From Betaproteobacteria bacterium (lineage in GTDB: Bacteria > Acidobacteriota > Terriglobia > Acidiferrales > UBA7541), in the NCBI GenBank assembly GCA_903970165.1, contig CAJCHZ010000044.1, forward strand, positions 46,804 through 110,803: a stretch of 64,000 nt of DNA. Direction: 5' to 3'. How positions within the stretch are numbered: position 1 is the first letter of the stretch; each line of letters begins with the position of its first letter. Positions 17,587-25,923 of the stretch are shown one piece after another. Position numbers and translations under genes: made by a program. Below the pieces are notes generated by a model that ran no database searches, had not been told where the DNA came from, and saw only the letters and a program-made list of their open reading frames with translations.

Positions 17587-18531
17587 GTGAACGACGACCG
17601 ATTCAAAATTTTCTCCGGGACCGCGAATCTGCCTCTGGCCGAGAGCATCTGCCGCCATTTGGATGTGCCTCTCGGCCAGGCCAAACTCGGCCGCTTCAGC
17701 GACGGCGAGATTTATTTCCAAATTCTCGAAAACGTTCGGGGCGCCGATGTCTTCGTCGTGCAACCTTGCTGCTACCCGGTAGACAACCATCTCTTCGAAC
17801 TGCTTCTGATGATTGACGCTTTCAAGCGCGCGAGCGCCTGGCGCATCACTGCCGTTCTCCCCTACTACTGTTATGCCCGGCAAGACCGCAAAGACAAGCC
17901 TCGTGTTCCAATCTCAGCCAAGCTTGTCGCCGACTTGCTCGAAACCGCCGGCGCAAGCCGCGCCCTGACGCTGGATCTGCACGCCCCGCAAATTCAGGGC
18001 TACTTCGACGTTCCAGTGGACCACTTGTACGGCTCTCCGGTTCTCGTCGAACATTTCCGCAATCTGAAGCTGCCGAATCTCACGGTGGTTTCGCCCGACG
18101 CCGGTGGCGTCGAGCGCGCCCGTTCTTTCGCCAAAAAACTTGGCGCTCCGCTGGCCATCGTGGATAAGCGCCGCGTCGACGTGGACGTCAGCGAAGTCAT
18201 GAACCTCATCGGCGACGTCCGTGGGCGCAGCACCCTGATCGTTGACGACATCATTGACACTGCCGGAACCCTCGTAAAAACCGCCGAAGCTCTCATCCGC
18301 GAAGGCGCGACGCAAGTCTTCGCGGCCTGCACCCACGCGGTTCTTTCTGGCCCTGCCGTCGAGCGCATCGCCAACTCCAGCATCGTGGAAGTGGTTGCCA
18401 CAGATTCCGTCCCGCTGTCCGAAGCGGCCAGAAAAATGGGCAAGCTAAAAATTCTAAGCGTCGCGGACCTCCTGGCCCGGGGCATTCGCTCGATTCACGA
18501 GGAAACTTCGATCAGCGAGCTCTTTATTTAG
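17587..18531 (+). CDS. prs: Ribose-phosphate pyrophosphokinase Prs
   Basis: Prs makes PRPP from ribose 5-phosphate and ATP. Conserved blocks: RFKIFSGTANLPLAESICRHL, GRFSDGEIYFQI, YYCYARQDRKDKPRVPISAKLVADLLETAG, LDLHAPQIQGYFDVPVDHLY, VSPDAGGVERA, and the PRPP loop IVDDIIDTAGTL. The GTG at 17587 (VNDDRFKIFSG) has GGGAG upstream and fits the family start. The frame is open further back to a TTG at 17518, which would add 23 residues that do not look like Prs. The product feeds purine genes such as purH, apt and hpt in this window. Confidence 0.95.
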   Translation: MNDDRFKIFSGTANLPLAESICRHLDVPLGQAKLGRFSDGEIYFQILENVRGADVFVVQPCCYPVDNHLFELLLMIDAFKRASAWRITAVLPYYCYARQDRKDKPRVPISAKLVADLLETAGASRALTLDLHAPQIQGYFDVPVDHLYGSPVLVEHFRNLKLPNLTVVSPDAGGVERARSFAKKLGAPLAIVDKRRVDVDVSEVMNLIGDVRGRSTLIVDDIIDTAGTLVKTAEALIREGATQVFAACTHAVLSGPAVERIANSSIVEVVATDSVPLSEAARKMGKLKILSVADLLARGIRSIHEETSISELFI

Positions 18532-18658
18532 CTTATAGGGAGACCGACTTCTGTCTGTCGCCTTTGATTTTGTTGGTTTTGAGGCAGCAAAAGCACCACC
18601 GGAGCAAAAGCAGTTTGAAGGATTTTCAGCTCCAAAGTTTCCAGGGAAGGAAAGAAAT

Positions 18659-19381
18659 ATGGCTCAGACTCAAATCGTAGTAGAAGGCGCCCCGCGCAGC
18701 GACCGGGGCAAAAATGAAGCCCGCCGCTTGCGTCAAACCGGCCAGGTTCCCGCTGTTCTGTACGGTGGAAAAGGCGAGGCGATCACTCTCGCTGTAAACG
18801 CCAAGCAAGTCTCCGCAATCCTGCGCTCTGCCAGCGGCCACAATACACTTTTTCAGGTGGACCTCGCCGGCAAGCACGAACCCGCCATCCTGAAAGACTG
18901 GCAGGTTGACCCGCTCAGCGGAAATCTTCTCCACGTCGATCTTCTGCGCATTGCCATGGACGTTCGCATGAAGGTGAAAGTGCCCGTGCACACCTTCGGC
19001 GAACCCGCTGGCGTCAAGCAGCAGGGTGGCGTCTATGAACTTGTCACCCGCGAAGTCGAAATCGAATGCTTGCCCGCCGAAATTCCCACCGAATTCAAGG
19101 TGGACGTCAGCGGTCTCATGCTCAATCAGCAGCTTCGCGCGAAAGACATCAGCATGGACACCGCCAAGATGAAGCTGATTACCGATCCCGATCGCGTTCT
19201 GGCCCACGTTGTGGCTCTCAAGGTCGAAGAAGAGAAGCCCGTCGAAGCCGTCGCCGCGGAGGGCGCAACACCTGCCGAGCCCGAAGTCATCAAGAAGGGC
19301 AAGAAGGAAGTGGAAGGCGAAGAAGGCGCCGAAGGCGAAGCCAAGGCCGAGAAGGGCGACAAGGGCGAGAAAAAGAAGTAA
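18659..19381 (+). CDS. rplY: 50S ribosomal protein L25 (Ctc-type, long form)
   Basis: L25/Ctc binds 5S rRNA. The N-terminal L25 domain is seen in RSDRGKNEARRLRQTGQVPAVLYGGKGEAITLAVNAKQV. The C-terminal TL5/Ctc domain follows, with DLLRIAMDVRMKVKVPVHTFGEPAGVKQQGGVYELVTREVEIECLPAEIP. From about residue 195 there is an acidic and Lys-rich tail (EKPVEAVAAEG to GEKKK) that is disordered in appearance. The start has GGGAAGGAAAG upstream. It lies between prs and pth, the usual order. Confidence 0.95.
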   Translation: MAQTQIVVEGAPRSDRGKNEARRLRQTGQVPAVLYGGKGEAITLAVNAKQVSAILRSASGHNTLFQVDLAGKHEPAILKDWQVDPLSGNLLHVDLLRIAMDVRMKVKVPVHTFGEPAGVKQQGGVYELVTREVEIECLPAEIPTEFKVDVSGLMLNQQLRAKDISMDTAKMKLITDPDRVLAHVVALKVEEEKPVEAVAAEGATPAEPEVIKKGKKEVEGEEGAEGEAKAEKGDKGEKKK

Positions 19382-19438
19382 GCAGGCAAGGAGTAACTTG
19401 CGGCGCCTGGCCACAATCCAGTCGCCGTGCAGAGGTCT

Positions 19439-20035
19439 ATGCGTCTCATCGTCGGTCTTGGGAATCCTGATCCGGAGTACCAATGGACGCCGCATAACCT
19501 CGGATTCATGGCCATCGACGAACTCGCGAATCGCAATGCAATTCGCGTCGAGCGCCCGGAAGGCAAGGCGCTCGTAGGCCGCGGCAAGCTGGCAGGAGAA
19601 GATATCCTTCTGGCGAAGCCGCAGACGTACATGAATCTCAGCGGCATCTCGGTTCGCGAGCTGCTCGAAAAGTACGAGCTGGTTCCGGCCGACCTGCTGG
19701 TGATGTGGGATGAAGTACAGTTGCCTTTCGGCACGATTCGCATCGACCGAAAAGGCAGCGGCGGCAGCCATAATGGCCCGAATTCAGTCATCGGCTCCGT
19801 AGGCACGCAGGATTTTTACAGGATCCGTTTGGGTTGCGGCCCCGATCATCCGTTAAGCAGCCGCAAAGATTTCGTTCTGCGGCCGATGAAAAAGGCCGAA
19901 CTGGAAGTAGTAGCGGAGATGGTCGGCGAAGTTGGCGACGCAGTGGAAATGATTCTTGAAAAGGGAATCGAAGCGGCGATGAACAAGTTCAACCGCCGGA
20001 AGAAGTCGGAAGCGGACGAGCAGCAAGAGAAGTGA
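19439..20035 (+). CDS. pth: Peptidyl-tRNA hydrolase Pth
   Basis: Pth releases peptides from dropped-off peptidyl-tRNA. Seen: MRLIVGLGNPDPEYQWTPHNLGFMAIDELANR with the catalytic His in TPHNLGF, KPQTYMNLSG, LVMWDEVQLPFGTIRIDRKGSGGSHNGPNSVIGSVGTQDFYRIRLGCG, and HPLSSRKDFVL. It starts at the ATG at 19439; a GTG four codons upstream is also in frame. The C-terminal 30 residues are rich in Lys and Arg. The length is normal. Confidence 0.96.
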   Translation: MRLIVGLGNPDPEYQWTPHNLGFMAIDELANRNAIRVERPEGKALVGRGKLAGEDILLAKPQTYMNLSGISVRELLEKYELVPADLLVMWDEVQLPFGTIRIDRKGSGGSHNGPNSVIGSVGTQDFYRIRLGCGPDHPLSSRKDFVLRPMKKAELEVVAEMVGEVGDAVEMILEKGIEAAMNKFNRRKKSEADEQQEK

Positions 20036-20113
20036 AGATTTTTTTGTGCCGTTGGAAATAAGTTTGGAAGCGCCGCTGGTCAAATCGGCGCATAGAAGAA
20101 AGAGAGACTCACC

Positions 20114-20548
20114 ATGGAACAAGAGCGACTATACGATCTGATTTTTATCGCCCGCCCGGCCACGCCGGAAGACGAAATCAAAAAGGTCCTCACCGGCATC
20201 GAACACACTTGCGCCGAAAAGGGCGGCAAAATCGAAAAGACGGAGCATTGGGGTACGCGCAAGCTCGCCTATCGCGTTGCCAAGCATCGCGAAGGCATCT
20301 ACGTTTACCAGCAGATTCGCACCGCTCACGGCGAACTCATTGCCGAGCTCGAGCGCCGTCTCCGCGTCCAGGACGTCATCATTAAATATTTGACCGTCCG
20401 CCTCGACGAAGACCTGAAGCGCCAGAAGAAGCTCGGCGGCAAGCGCGAACAGCGCGCTGCCCGCCGTCCGCGCCGCAGCGCCCCGGCATCCGTTCCCGCT
20501 CCCGCTCCTGGGCACCCGCCCGCGGCCGAGCAACCTGCGGCCAGCTAA
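20114..20548 (+). CDS. rpsF: 30S ribosomal protein S6
   Basis: S6 with the usual YDLIFIARPATPEDEIKKVL start, TEHWGTRKLAYRVAKHREGIYVYQQIR and ELERRLRVQDVIIKYLTVRLDE. The S6 core is about 97 residues. From about residue 105 there is an added Lys/Arg-rich then Ala/Pro-rich tail ending PAAEQPAAS. S6 pairs with S18 in the 30S platform, and S18 is the next gene, also extended. The three genes rpsF-rpsR-rplI keep the standard order. Confidence 0.96.
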   Translation: MEQERLYDLIFIARPATPEDEIKKVLTGIEHTCAEKGGKIEKTEHWGTRKLAYRVAKHREGIYVYQQIRTAHGELIAELERRLRVQDVIIKYLTVRLDEDLKRQKKLGGKREQRAARRPRRSAPASVPAPAPGHPPAAEQPAAS

Positions 20549-20608
20549 ATTTCGCATTTCGTTTTTCGAATTTCGCATTTCCGGTTTCTAGAGAGAAAGG
20601 CAGGAGTT

Positions 20609-21139
20609 ATGTCAGAGGATCCGAAACAAGCACAGTCTCACAGCGGCCCGCCGCGTCGCGAAGGCGGCTCCGGCGGTCATGGCGGCCCGGGCGGCGGGCA
20701 CGGTGGTCCGCGTCGCGAAGGCGGCCCAGGCGGCGGTCCGGGTGGCCCGGGTGGTCCCGGCGGTCGTCCCCGCGGCAAGCGCCAGTATTTCCGCAAGAAG
20801 AAAGTCTGCAAGTTTTGCGTCGAAAAGATGGACTTTATCGACTACAAGCGCGCCGACATTCTTTCGCAGTTCGTCCAGGAGCGCGGCAAGATTCTCCCGC
20901 GCCGCATGACCGGCGTCTGCTCGCGCCACCAGCGTTGGCTCGGCGTAGCCATCAAGCGCGCCCGCAATATCGCGCTGCTTCCGTTCGCAGGCAGCGCCGC
21001 CGGCACGCAAGCCCCGCGGCAGGTTGTTCCGCAAGTCCACGGCGCCCAGCCTGCGCATCCGCCAGCAGCGGCGCCAGCAGCACCACACGCAGCCCCGCCG
21101 GCCGCACATGCGCCCGCAGCGGAGGCCCCGAAGGCGTAA
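20609..21139 (+). CDS. rpsR: 30S ribosomal protein S18 with long Gly-rich and Ala/Pro/His-rich tails
   Basis: The S18 core lies at about residues 58-128: [65 protein letters not shown]. The Cys-x2-Cys and Cys-x2-His set makes it the zinc-binding form. A normal S18 has 70-90 residues; this has 176. About 50 Gly-rich residues ([19 protein letters not shown]) come before the core, and about 45 Ala/Pro/His residues come after. The GGC/GGT codon repeats make the 5' third a low-complexity DNA tract. The ATG has AGGAG close upstream. The tails are probably disordered. Confidence 0.95.
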   Translation: MSEDPKQAQSHSGPPRREGGSGGHGGPGGGHGGPRREGGPGGGPGGPGGPGGRPRGKRQYFRKKKVCKFCVEKMDFIDYKRADILSQFVQERGKILPRRMTGVCSRHQRWLGVAIKRARNIALLPFAGSAAGTQAPRQVVPQVHGAQPAHPPAAAPAAPHAAPPAAHAPAAEAPKA

Positions 21140-21275
21140 GCCGGTCGGGGCGCAACGCGCGACGCGTCCCGGTGTAGGGGCGGGCTTCCCTGGGCTGAGT
21201 TTCGAAGCTAGCCCGTCCCTCTTGGTTTGAAAGTCGAACGCGCCCAAAAAGATTCTTAGGAGCTAGAGAGAAAAA

Positions 21276-21722
21276 ATGCAAATCATTCTTCAGGAAGACA
21301 TCGAAAAACTTGGCCACCGCGGCGACATCGTCACCGTAAAGCCCGGCTACGCCCGCAATTTCCTTCTGCCGCGTAAGCTCGCCGTCGAAGCTAGCGCCGG
21401 CAATCTCAAAGCCATCGAGCGCATCCGCACTTCGCTCGCCAAAAAAACCGCCACCGAACTGGACGCCGCGCAAAAGCAAGCGAACCTGCTCAACGGCATC
21501 TCGCTGAGCTTCACGCGCAAAACCGGCGAAAACGATCAGATGTTCGGCTCCGTAACCACCGCCGACATCGCCGAATCCCTCGACGCCCAAAACTTCAAAA
21601 TCGACAAGCGTCAGGTTCAGCTAAAAGACCCCATCAAAGCCATCGGCGAATACCCGGTGACGATCAAGGTCTTCCGCGACGTAACCGCCCAAGTCACCGT
21701 CCACGTAACAAAAGAAGAATAG
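21276..21722 (+). CDS. rplI: 50S ribosomal protein L9
   Basis: L9 with the conserved N-terminal domain MQIILQEDIEKLGHRGDIVTVKPGYARNFLLPRKLAVEAS. The long linking helix follows, then the C-terminal domain with FTRKTGENDQMFGSVTTADIAESL and VQLKDPIKAIGEYPVTIKVFRDVTAQVTVHV. The length (148 residues) is normal. AGGAG lies upstream of the ATG. A strong terminator follows 20 bases after the stop, so the rpsF-rpsR-rplI unit ends here. Confidence 0.97.
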   Translation: MQIILQEDIEKLGHRGDIVTVKPGYARNFLLPRKLAVEASAGNLKAIERIRTSLAKKTATELDAAQKQANLLNGISLSFTRKTGENDQMFGSVTTADIAESLDAQNFKIDKRQVQLKDPIKAIGEYPVTIKVFRDVTAQVTVHVTKEE

Positions 21723-21742
21723 GAAGCTCGCGTTTTTTCATA

Positions 21743-21773
21743 GGGGCACGGCATGCCGTGCCCCCTTTTTTTT
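21743..21773 (+). terminator. rplI terminator
   Basis: A perfect 22-base palindrome at 21743-21764 (GGGGCACGGCA and its complement) is followed by CCTTTTTTTT. This is a textbook Rho-independent terminator, and it shares the stem GGGGCACG with the hairpins after purH and ftsH. Confidence 0.85.
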
Positions 21774-21876
21774 GCCTGCAATTTATTCGTTCGCGAAAAT
21801 TCTTTGCTTAGGCTGCTCATCTGCGCGCAAAAAAAAGTTTTGCACCGATTTCCGAAAAAATGCACAGCGCTTTCAG

Positions 21877-21905
21877 TTGACGCTGCCTAATCTTCCACGC
21901 ACAAT
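21877..21905 (+). promoter_or_regulatory. Possible dnaB promoter
   Basis: TTGACG (21877-21882), a 17-base spacer and CACAAT (21900-21905) fit a sigma-70 promoter in the 328-base gap between the rplI terminator and dnaB. Nothing else coding is seen in that gap. Confidence 0.4.
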
Positions 21906-22050
21906 GCGTTCACAACGAAATTGCGAACAGGGAATTGGTCGAACCCGTAAGATTTCAGACCTGAAAATTTTGCTGCAGCTTCCCCGCGTGCTTCCTCTTG
22001 CGCGGTGAAAGGACCCGTGTTACCGTTTGGCGAACATAAAGCGAATAGAC

Positions 22051-23418
22051 ATGGCCGTTGATACCACTCTCGAAAAGCCCCTCCCCAACAATCTCGACGC
22101 GGAGCGTTCTGTCCTGGGCGCCATTCTTCTCGACAACAACGCCCTCAACGCCGCCATCGAAAATCTTCGCCCGGAAGACTTCTTCCTCGATCAGCACCGC
22201 CGCGTCTTCAATCAAATGATTGCCCTCGGCGAAGCCCAACAAGCCATCGATCTCATCACCCTCACCGAAGAGCTCCACCGCCGCGGCGATCTCGAAGCCT
22301 CCGGAGGCGCGCCCTACCTCGCCTCGCTTGCCGACGGCATGCCCAAAGTTTCCAACATCGAGCACTACGCCCGCATCGTCAAGGAAAAAGCACTTCTCCG
22401 CAATCTCATCCACGCCTCTCACAACATCCAGCAGCGCGCCTTCGAGGGCGAAGACGGCGCCGACGCCATTTTGGACAATGCTGAATCCTCGATTCTCGCG
22501 CTCGCCGAAGACCGCATCCGCGCCGGCCTCATTCCCATCAAGGAAATCGTCAACAGCAGCCGCGAGCGCCTCGAAAAAATCTTCCGCGAAGGCAAAAGCA
22601 TTACGGGTGTCGCCACCGGCTACACGGACCTCGACAAATTAACCTCGGGTTTTCAGAATTCGGAGCTCCTGATCCTCGCCGCCCGCCCCTCGCAGGGAAA
22701 AACCGCGCTCGCTCTAAATCTCGCAGAAAATATCGGCATCCGCGCCGCTCGCCCGGTCGCCATCTTCAGCCTTGAGATGTCTAAGGAATCTCTCCTCCAG
22801 CGCCTTCTCGCCTCCGTCGCCCAGATTGACGCCCACCATTTCCGCACCGGCCGCCTCACGCGCGACGACTGGAGCCGTATGACCGACGCCCTCGCGATGA
22901 TCTACTCCTCGCCCATCTGGATTGACGACGCCGGCTCCATCAGCGTCCTCGAAATCGGCGCCAAAGCCCGCCGCCTCAAAAAAGACAAGGGTCTCTCGCT
23001 CCTGATCGTGGATTATCTCCAGCTCATCACCGCCCGTGGCCGCTTCGGCAACCGCCAGGAAGAAGTGGCCAGCATCTCCCGCGGCCTGAAAGCCCTCGCC
23101 AAAGAGCTGCAAATCCCCGTCCTCGTCCTGAGCCAGCTAACCCGCGCTCCAGAACGCGACGACCGCGGCCCGCAACTCTCCGACCTCCGCGAATCCGGCG
23201 CCATCGAACAGGACGCCGACGTCGTCATGTTCATCTACCGCCCGCACTTCTTCAAAGCCGGCGCCAGCCCCGAAGAACGCGAAGAAACCGAGCTCCGCAT
23301 CGCCAAACAGCGCAACGGCCCAACCGAAAACGTAAAATTCCGTTTCCTCAGCAAATTCACCCGCTTCGAAGAAGCCGCCCCAGACGCCTTCTCGCAATTC
23401 GCCCCCGGCGACATGTAA
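22051..23418 (+). CDS. dnaB: Replicative DNA helicase DnaB
   Basis: DnaB unwinds the replication fork. The N-terminal domain has LPNNLDAERSVLGAILLDNNALNAAIENLRPEDFFLDQHRRVFNQM. The RecA-like domain has ATGYTDLDKLTSGFQNSELLILAARPSQGKTALALNLAENIG (Walker A SQGKTA), FSLEMSKESLLQRLL, LLIVDYLQLIT (Walker B) and SQLTRAPERDDRGPQLSDLRESGAIEQDADVVMFIYR. The ATG at 22051 (MAVDTTLEKP) is taken as the start; a TTG eight codons upstream is in frame. There is no intein. Next to rpsF-rpsR-rplI is a common place for dnaB. Confidence 0.97.
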   Translation: MAVDTTLEKPLPNNLDAERSVLGAILLDNNALNAAIENLRPEDFFLDQHRRVFNQMIALGEAQQAIDLITLTEELHRRGDLEASGGAPYLASLADGMPKVSNIEHYARIVKEKALLRNLIHASHNIQQRAFEGEDGADAILDNAESSILALAEDRIRAGLIPIKEIVNSSRERLEKIFREGKSITGVATGYTDLDKLTSGFQNSELLILAARPSQGKTALALNLAENIGIRAARPVAIFSLEMSKESLLQRLLASVAQIDAHHFRTGRLTRDDWSRMTDALAMIYSSPIWIDDAGSISVLEIGAKARRLKKDKGLSLLIVDYLQLITARGRFGNRQEEVASISRGLKALAKELQIPVLVLSQLTRAPERDDRGPQLSDLRESGAIEQDADVVMFIYRPHFFKAGASPEEREETELRIAKQRNGPTENVKFRFLSKFTRFEEAAPDAFSQFAPGDM

Positions 23419-23464
23419 CGCGGGTTGCATCAGCCGCCTCGATTTTGGGTTAGACTCCGTTGTC

Positions 23465-24075
23465 GTGACGAACCACTTAGGAACGTTATCAACGGTGGTG
23501 CTGTCTGCCTTTCTGTTGGTTCCTGGCTTCATTCTGTTCCTGCCCGTGGCTCTCACTTTGTTGTTCTGGTGGCTCGCGGTTCGAGCCAGCGACACAGAAC
23601 GAAGAACCGTCTGGACCGGATACCGACGATTCAATCGCTTTATATTGGCCGTCACCGTGGCCGTTGGTGGATAGAATGGGATTTCCGCGGGCGCTCCGAA
23701 CTTCCTCCGATTATCGTCCACAATTGACCGGGTCCGTTTGGAAGGTCAGCCGCTGAAATTCTGGTCTTTTGGGGCAGCCCTCTGGCGTGTCTCAGTATTT
23801 TTCTCTTTGCCTCTTATGCAATCGAAAGAAGTCTCCTAAAGCAAAAATGGTCAGTGTTTGAAATGGCTTGGCGCACTTGGTGGAAACTCGCGAGCTTTCT
23901 GATCCCTCTGCAGCTGTTAGCTGCTGGCTTCACAGCCATCTTCGAAGGGAGGATGAGCGGTACTGCACGTGGAATAGATGCGATTGCGAAAATCGGCCAA
24001 ATACCGGCTCAACACATGAAGAGCGTTCTGATTGATGCAGATGTGTCTGAAATCGTTTTGAGAGGAATTGATTAG
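23465..24075 (+). pseudogene. Decayed small membrane-protein gene
   Basis: A GTG at 23465 opens a frame for 69 residues with two hydrophobic stretches (TVVLSAFLLVPGFILFLPVALTLLFWW). Near 23660 the sense appears to move to another frame, which reads RWWIEWDFRGRSELPPIIVHN and meets a TGA at 23725. The same frame then continues with AEILVFWGSPLACLSIFLFASYAIERSLLKQKWSVFEMAWRTWWKLASFLIPLQLLAAGF and ends at 24075. One frameshift plus one stop would explain the three pieces. I do not recognise the family. It could instead be one or two real short membrane proteins. Confidence 0.4.
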
Positions 24076-24308
24076 AGAAACCTAAAAATTAGATGACGAT
24101 AGCGGAGTTCACCGCAATCCCCTCGATCTGTGCGGTCTGTGTTAAACCACACACGCTCCGTTGCTCCGAAGCGGTCCGCCCCACACGCACGAACCCCGAG
24201 CGCCGGGATTCGGCCAGCCGTACGGTAAGGTTAAGTCATTTAGAATCAACGCTTACAGACTGTCTCGCCAGTATTGATTTTAAAGAGCTACCGGAACTGT
24301 AAATCCTG

Positions 24309-24329
24309 TAGATGCAACACTTACAAAAA
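24309..24329 (-). repeat. 21-base repeat copy 1, in a gene-free stretch
   Basis: On the minus strand this begins TTTTTGTAAGTGTT and is identical over 21 bases to plus-strand 51134-51154. The surrounding 24076-24476 contains no gene or RNA that I can support. Confidence 0.6.
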
Positions 24330-24476
24330 AGCAATAGGCCCCCTTTTCACAACCAAAGCAAAAAGAAAAGGTCTCCGGCTTGCACGCCATGCAAGGGTTG
24401 TCACTCTGGCGGCATCCAGAGTGGCTCTTCGCACGCAGCAGCCCGGATGTCGTAAACTCCTTTCTTCGGAAGGCTC

Positions 24477-25745
24477 ATGGCAAGCAATCAGAAAACTCCT
24501 CGCAAAGAAGCAAGCCGCCCAATCTGGGCCGAAGTCTCGCTCGGCAAATTGGCGGAGAACTTCCGCCTCATCCGCGAGTTCGTCAATCCGCCGGAAGAGA
24601 AGCGCAAGACGCCGCGAAAAGTCCTCTCCATCGTCAAAGGCAACGGTTATGGCCACGGCGGCCCACAGGTCGCCAAAGCCCTCGAAAAAGCCGGCTCTGA
24701 CTGGCTTGGCGTCACCTGTACCGAAGAAGGAATAGCCGTCCGGGAAGTGGGCGTCCGAAAACCAGTTCTCGTCCTCACAAGTTTCTGGCCCGGGGAAGAA
24801 CCCCGCCTCATCGAGCACGATCTAACCGCCGTAGTGCATCGCTGCCAGCAGCTGAAGCAGCTGGATCAAGCCGCTGCCCGCGCCGCCAGTAGTGGCCGAC
24901 CTTTAGGTCGGTCAGCCGATCGGTCAACTGGTCGTTCATCGGTTCGGTCAGGCAAGCGCATCAAGTTCCACCTAAAAATAGACACGGGCATGAACCGCCT
25001 CGGCATCGCTACCACCGACATCGAATGTTTCGCCACCCAACTTTCCAAGTGCAAGCACCTCGAACTCGGCGGAGTCATGACGCACTTTGCCTCCTCCGAA
25101 GTCCTGACCAACACGCGCACCGGTGAGCAAACTCGCCAGCAGGAAGAACGCTTTTACGCCGCGCTGGAACGTCTCCAAAAACTCGGAATCGATCCCGGCA
25201 TCGTCCATCTAGCCAACAGCGCCGCCATCGTCACTCGTCCCGAAACCTGGGCCGACATGGTTCGCCCCGGCGCCATTCTTTACGGTTATCACCCCGGCTA
25301 CGATCCTGTTGATAAGCGCCCGGAAATCGAAGCGCGCCTCCCCGTAAAACCGGTCATGAGCTTTCGCAGCCGCATCATCACCATTCGCGAAATCCCGGAA
25401 GGCGCCGGTGTCGGCTACAACGAAAAATTCATCGCCAAACGTCCCTCGCGCATCGGAGTTCTCGCGGCGGGCTACGGAGACGGCATCCACCGCTCGCTCG
25501 GAAATCACGGCAGCGTGTTAATCCGTGGCGCGCTTGCACCCATCGTTGGCATCGTTTCCATGGACGTAACCATGATCGATGTCACCGATGTCCCCAACGC
25601 CGAAATCGGCGACGTAGTCACCATTCACGGCACGGACGGAAACCACGTCCATCCAGCCAACGTAATCGCCCGCAGCATCGGCACAGTAACCTCCGACCTG
25701 CTCTGCGCCGTGAGCCAGCGTGTCCCCCGCGTCTACGTCCGCTAA
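24477..25745 (+). CDS. alr: Alanine racemase Alr with a repeat-encoded insertion
   Basis: Alr makes D-alanine for peptidoglycan. The PLP lysine is Lys54 in VLSIVKGNGYGHGG. The substrate side shows HLKIDTGMNRLG, MTHFASSE, GIVHLANSAAIV, VRPGAILYG, VGYNEKF (catalytic Tyr) and GYGDGIHRSLGNHGSVLIRG. Residues about 138-159 (bases about 24888-24953) are an Arg/Ser/Gly-rich stretch (SSGRPLGRSADRSTGRSSVRSG) with no counterpart in normal Alr, which is about 370 residues long. It is encoded by a palindrome and several CGGTCA units. The insertion falls before the HLKIDTG strand, probably in a surface loop, so activity may survive. Confidence 0.94.
   Translation: MASNQKTPRKEASRPIWAEVSLGKLAENFRLIREFVNPPEEKRKTPRKVLSIVKGNGYGHGGPQVAKALEKAGSDWLGVTCTEEGIAVREVGVRKPVLVLTSFWPGEEPRLIEHDLTAVVHRCQQLKQLDQAAARAASSGRPLGRSADRSTGRSSVRSGKRIKFHLKIDTGMNRLGIATTDIECFATQLSKCKHLELGGVMTHFASSEVLTNTRTGEQTRQQEERFYAALERLQKLGIDPGIVHLANSAAIVTRPETWADMVRPGAILYGYHPGYDPVDKRPEIEARLPVKPVMSFRSRIITIREIPEGAGVGYNEKFIAKRPSRIGVLAAGYGDGIHRSLGNHGSVLIRGALAPIVGIVSMDVTMIDVTDVPNAEIGDVVTIHGTDGNHVHPANVIARSIGTVTSDLLCAVSQRVPRVYVR
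24894..24913 (+). repeat. Palindromic repeat inside alr
   Basis: CCGACCT-TT-AGGTCGG is a perfect hairpin, followed by several CGGTCA-like units up to 24953. The same design occurs at 25776-25795, downstream of alr. Confidence 0.7.
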
Positions 25746-25775
25746 TAAAATCCAAGCCGGCAAACGAATTGGAGT

Positions 25776-25795
25776 GGCGGACCTTTAGGTCCGCC
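25776..25795 (+). repeat. Palindromic repeat downstream of alr
   Basis: GGCGGACCT-TT-AGGTCCGCC is a perfect nine-base stem with a two-base loop, 31 bases after the alr stop. It shares the ACCTTTAGGT core with the copy inside alr. It lacks a T-run, so it is a repeat rather than a clear terminator. Confidence 0.65.
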
Positions 25796-25923
25796 GTTCC
25801 GTAGATCTTCACTCCGGAAACACGAATTTCCGTCCGCCCAATTCGCCCACAACCCCGGCTTGAGGTACACTCTGAAGTTTGCGGCCTCGATGTTGTTCCG
25901 TCAGTGCAGAGGCCGCACGCTAA

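Noticed and set aside
23725..23727. TGA in the broken membrane gene as a selenocysteine codon (selA is in the window)
   Set aside because: The neighbouring residues do not resemble a redox site, no SECIS-like hairpin was noted just after it, and a frameshift nearby favours decay.
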